From the NCBI GenBank assembly GCA_016927515.1, contig JAFGMN010000148.1, forward strand, positions 1 through 33,600: a stretch of DNA of 33,600 nucleotides, written 5' to 3'. Source of the DNA: a candidate division CSSED10-310 bacterium (GTDB lineage: Bacteria; CSSED10-310). Position 1 is the first letter of the stretch. Each line of letters begins with the position of its first letter. Below the pieces are notes generated by a model. That model was given only the letters and a program-made list of their open reading frames with translations, was not told where the DNA came from and did no database searches. The translations under genes and the position numbers were made by a program. Shown in pieces: positions 32,198-33,600 of this stretch.

Positions 32198-32899
32198 TCA
32201 CTCCATGGCAGCAAGGAAACTTGAACGGAACCGCTCAAACATCTGGTGAGCTGAACGCAGATTACGCAGAAAATAATTATATGCCATCACAGCGGGGATT
32301 GCTGCGGCCAGGCCCGCAGCAGTCGTGATCAGCGCTTCGGCGATTCCGGGAGCCACTGCGGCGATGCTGGCCGAACCAGCCAGACTAATTCGACTGAACG
32401 CTGTAAGAAGTCCCCATACCGTTCCGAAAAGACCAATAAAGGGTGTCACGCCAGCACACGTTCCTAAAAATGCAATCCGGCGTTCCAGAACTTGCAACTC
32501 CACTAAGATTGCATCATCTAGAGCCATCTCCAGACGATGAGCATGCACCGGGACGAAGACCGGTTCACCCGGAATATCCCCGGTCCGCCGCTCCAACTGT
32601 CGATACCCTGCTATGAAAATGCGAACAAGGGGTCCAGGCTTGAGTTGTTTTAATCGATCCGCAAGATCACCCATGTGCCGAGATTGCTTGAACAGTCTCA
32701 TGAACTGTTTGCTGCTGCTATGCAACCGGTTGAACTGAAGCCACTTATCCAGGATTATACCCCAGGCTCCCAGTGAAAACAGAAGCAGAATGAGAAGCAC
32801 AATTTTTGCCAGGGGTCCAGCCTGCATGACCAGATGAACCACATTTTGGCCCATGGCGGTTCCACTGCCAAGTTGAACGGTTTCAATCATTGTATCCAT
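32198..32899 (-). CDS. tolQ: TolQ/ExbB family proton-channel protein
   Basis: The 233-residue protein has three membrane helices at about 29-50, 142-166 and 183-206. The family core is present: FLGTCAGVTPFIGLFGTVWG leading into TM2 and AVAPGIAEALITTAAGLAAAI for TM3, which line the proton path with TolR. A cytoplasmic loop of about 90 residues lies between TM1 and TM2. The ATG at 32899 with AGG eight bases upstream is preferred over a GTG at 32905 that leaves too little spacing. The stop lies six bases before the chosen tolR ATG. mltG stops 32 bases upstream, so they are probably co-transcribed. Confidence 0.95.
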   Translation of the reverse strand: MDTMIETVQLGSGTAMGQNVVHLVMQAGPLAKIVLLILLLFSLGAWGIILDKWLQFNRLHSSSKQFMRLFKQSRHMGDLADRLKQLKPGPLVRIFIAGYRQLERRTGDIPGEPVFVPVHAHRLEMALDDAILVELQVLERRIAFLGTCAGVTPFIGLFGTVWGLLTAFSRISLAGSASIAAVAPGIAEALITTAAGLAAAIPAVMAYNYFLRNLRSAHQMFERFRSSFLAAME

Positions 32900-32931
32900 G
32901 AACACTACCTGCTGAGAAAAAGAATTGGTTT

Positions 32932-33600
32932 TTACATCGGAGTGGAAGGTTTTCTTCCCCGACGATACGCGTTGACAGCCTGGTTATGTTCGGCGAGCGT
33001 TTGGCTGAAACGATGCCCGCCGGTGTGATCCGCTACAAAATACAGGAAATCTGAATCTGCCGGAAAGCAGGCAGCAGCGAGAGAGTCAGCACCGGGAGAT
33101 GCGATTGGGCCGGGTGGAAGTCCCGGATGAACATATGTGTTATACGGATGATCGATTTCCAAGTGTTTTTTCAACAATCGTCCCGGATACGCATCTCCCA
33201 TAGCAAAGACCACTGTTGGATCACACTGCAATAGCATACCTTTTTTCAGCCGGTTGTGAAAGACCGCCGATACAAGTGGACGCTCATCGGAAAGCCGGGT
33301 TTCCTTTTCAATCAAGGAAGCCAGCGTTACCAGTCCGTGCAGATCAAGTCTTCTCTCCCGCGCCGCCGCCCGCCACTCCTGACGAACAATCGTCTTGAAC
33401 TGCTCCACCATCCGTGCAATGAGTTCCGCCTCTGTAAATTGGGCCGGGAAAATATATGTTTCCGGGAAAAGATACCCTTCCCAACCGGTCGCTGGCACCG
33501 GGATATCGCGATCGCCGTAGGTCCTAACCGCATCCAGAAACCGCGCCGCAGTTCCATGTCCGGACCGCTCCCAGACAATTGCCATTTCCCGGCTGGTCAA
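32932..33600 (-). CDS. mltG: Endolytic murein transglycosylase MltG (YceG-like), 5' end beyond window
   Basis: Only the C-terminal 222 residues are inside the window; the reading frame is open to the edge and the true start lies beyond it. MltG cuts nascent glycan strands at the inner membrane. The fragment has the YceG signatures: GYLFPETYIFP, LASLIEKET with the catalytic Glu (E98 of the fragment), VFHNRLKKGMLLQCDPTV, YNTYVHPGLPPGPI and FLYFVADHTGGHRFS. It lies 32 bases upstream of tolQ. An mltG gene heading a tol-pal operon is unusual compared with E. coli, where it lies by pabC and tmk, but functionally sensible because both act on septal peptidoglycan. Confidence 0.95.
   Translation of the reverse strand: MTSREMAIVWERSGHGTAARFLDAVRTYGDRDIPVPATGWEGYLFPETYIFPAQFTEAELIARMVEQFKTIVRQEWRAAARERRLDLHGLVTLASLIEKETRLSDERPLVSAVFHNRLKKGMLLQCDPTVVFAMGDAYPGRLLKKHLEIDHPYNTYVHPGLPPGPIASPGADSLAAACFPADSDFLYFVADHTGGHRFSQTLAEHNQAVNAYRRGRKPSTPM

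Overview
The window comes from a Gram-negative bacterium of roughly balanced base composition. It encodes a complete tol-pal envelope operon, a FadL-type outer-membrane protein, a second small outer-membrane barrel, Tat translocation and a murein transglycosylase. No gene pins down the phylum. The mix of an archaeal-looking GlmU, PEGA/NHL envelope proteins, a short orphan HAMP protein and a two-subunit ADP-glucose pyrophosphorylase suits a poorly cultured lineage better than Proteobacteria, but that placement is inference.

Layout: tatC (+) meets rnr (-) tail to tail. A tRNA-Leu(CAG) gene with its own promoter and intrinsic terminator follows. Bases 3072-7432 (-) hold a three-gene envelope cluster: an anchored PEGA protein, a beta-propeller protein, and a PEGA/PDZ/TPR protein. 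Bases 7668-16356 (+) hold a carbohydrate region: glycogen synthase, a radical SAM/SPASM protein, a GT2 glycosyltransferase, two tandem GlgC homologues (the first with a damaged catalytic motif), a DUF2452-like protein and a large GT-C-like membrane protein. Next come pepP and a small outer-membrane protein (-), an adenosine deaminase (+) with a palindrome over its promoter, and a HAMP membrane protein (-). fadL and a long-chain acyl-CoA synthetase (+) follow, separated by a perfect 16-bp hairpin. glmU-like and glmS (-) form a UDP-GlcNAc supply pair. A sigma-70 gene (+) is followed by mltG-tolQ-tolR-tolA-tolB-pal-cpoB (-), with mltG cut by the right window edge.

Genes that appear to work together: GlgC, its degenerate partner and GlgA should make and polymerise ADP-glucose. 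The GT2 and GT-C proteins could form a polyprenyl-phosphate-sugar synthase and transferase pair. FadL and the acyl-CoA synthetase import and activate fatty acids. GlmS and GlmU feed peptidoglycan and lipid A precursors. Tol-Pal with MltG acts at the dividing envelope.

Four of the five convergent gene pairs overlap at their 3' ends, and the only clear intrinsic terminator is behind the tRNA. No insertion sequence, phage gene, CRISPR array, toxin-antitoxin pair or defence gene was seen. The longest gene-free stretches are 26533-26811, 7433-7667 and 20138-20317, all under 300 bases and holding only the promoter-like sites listed.
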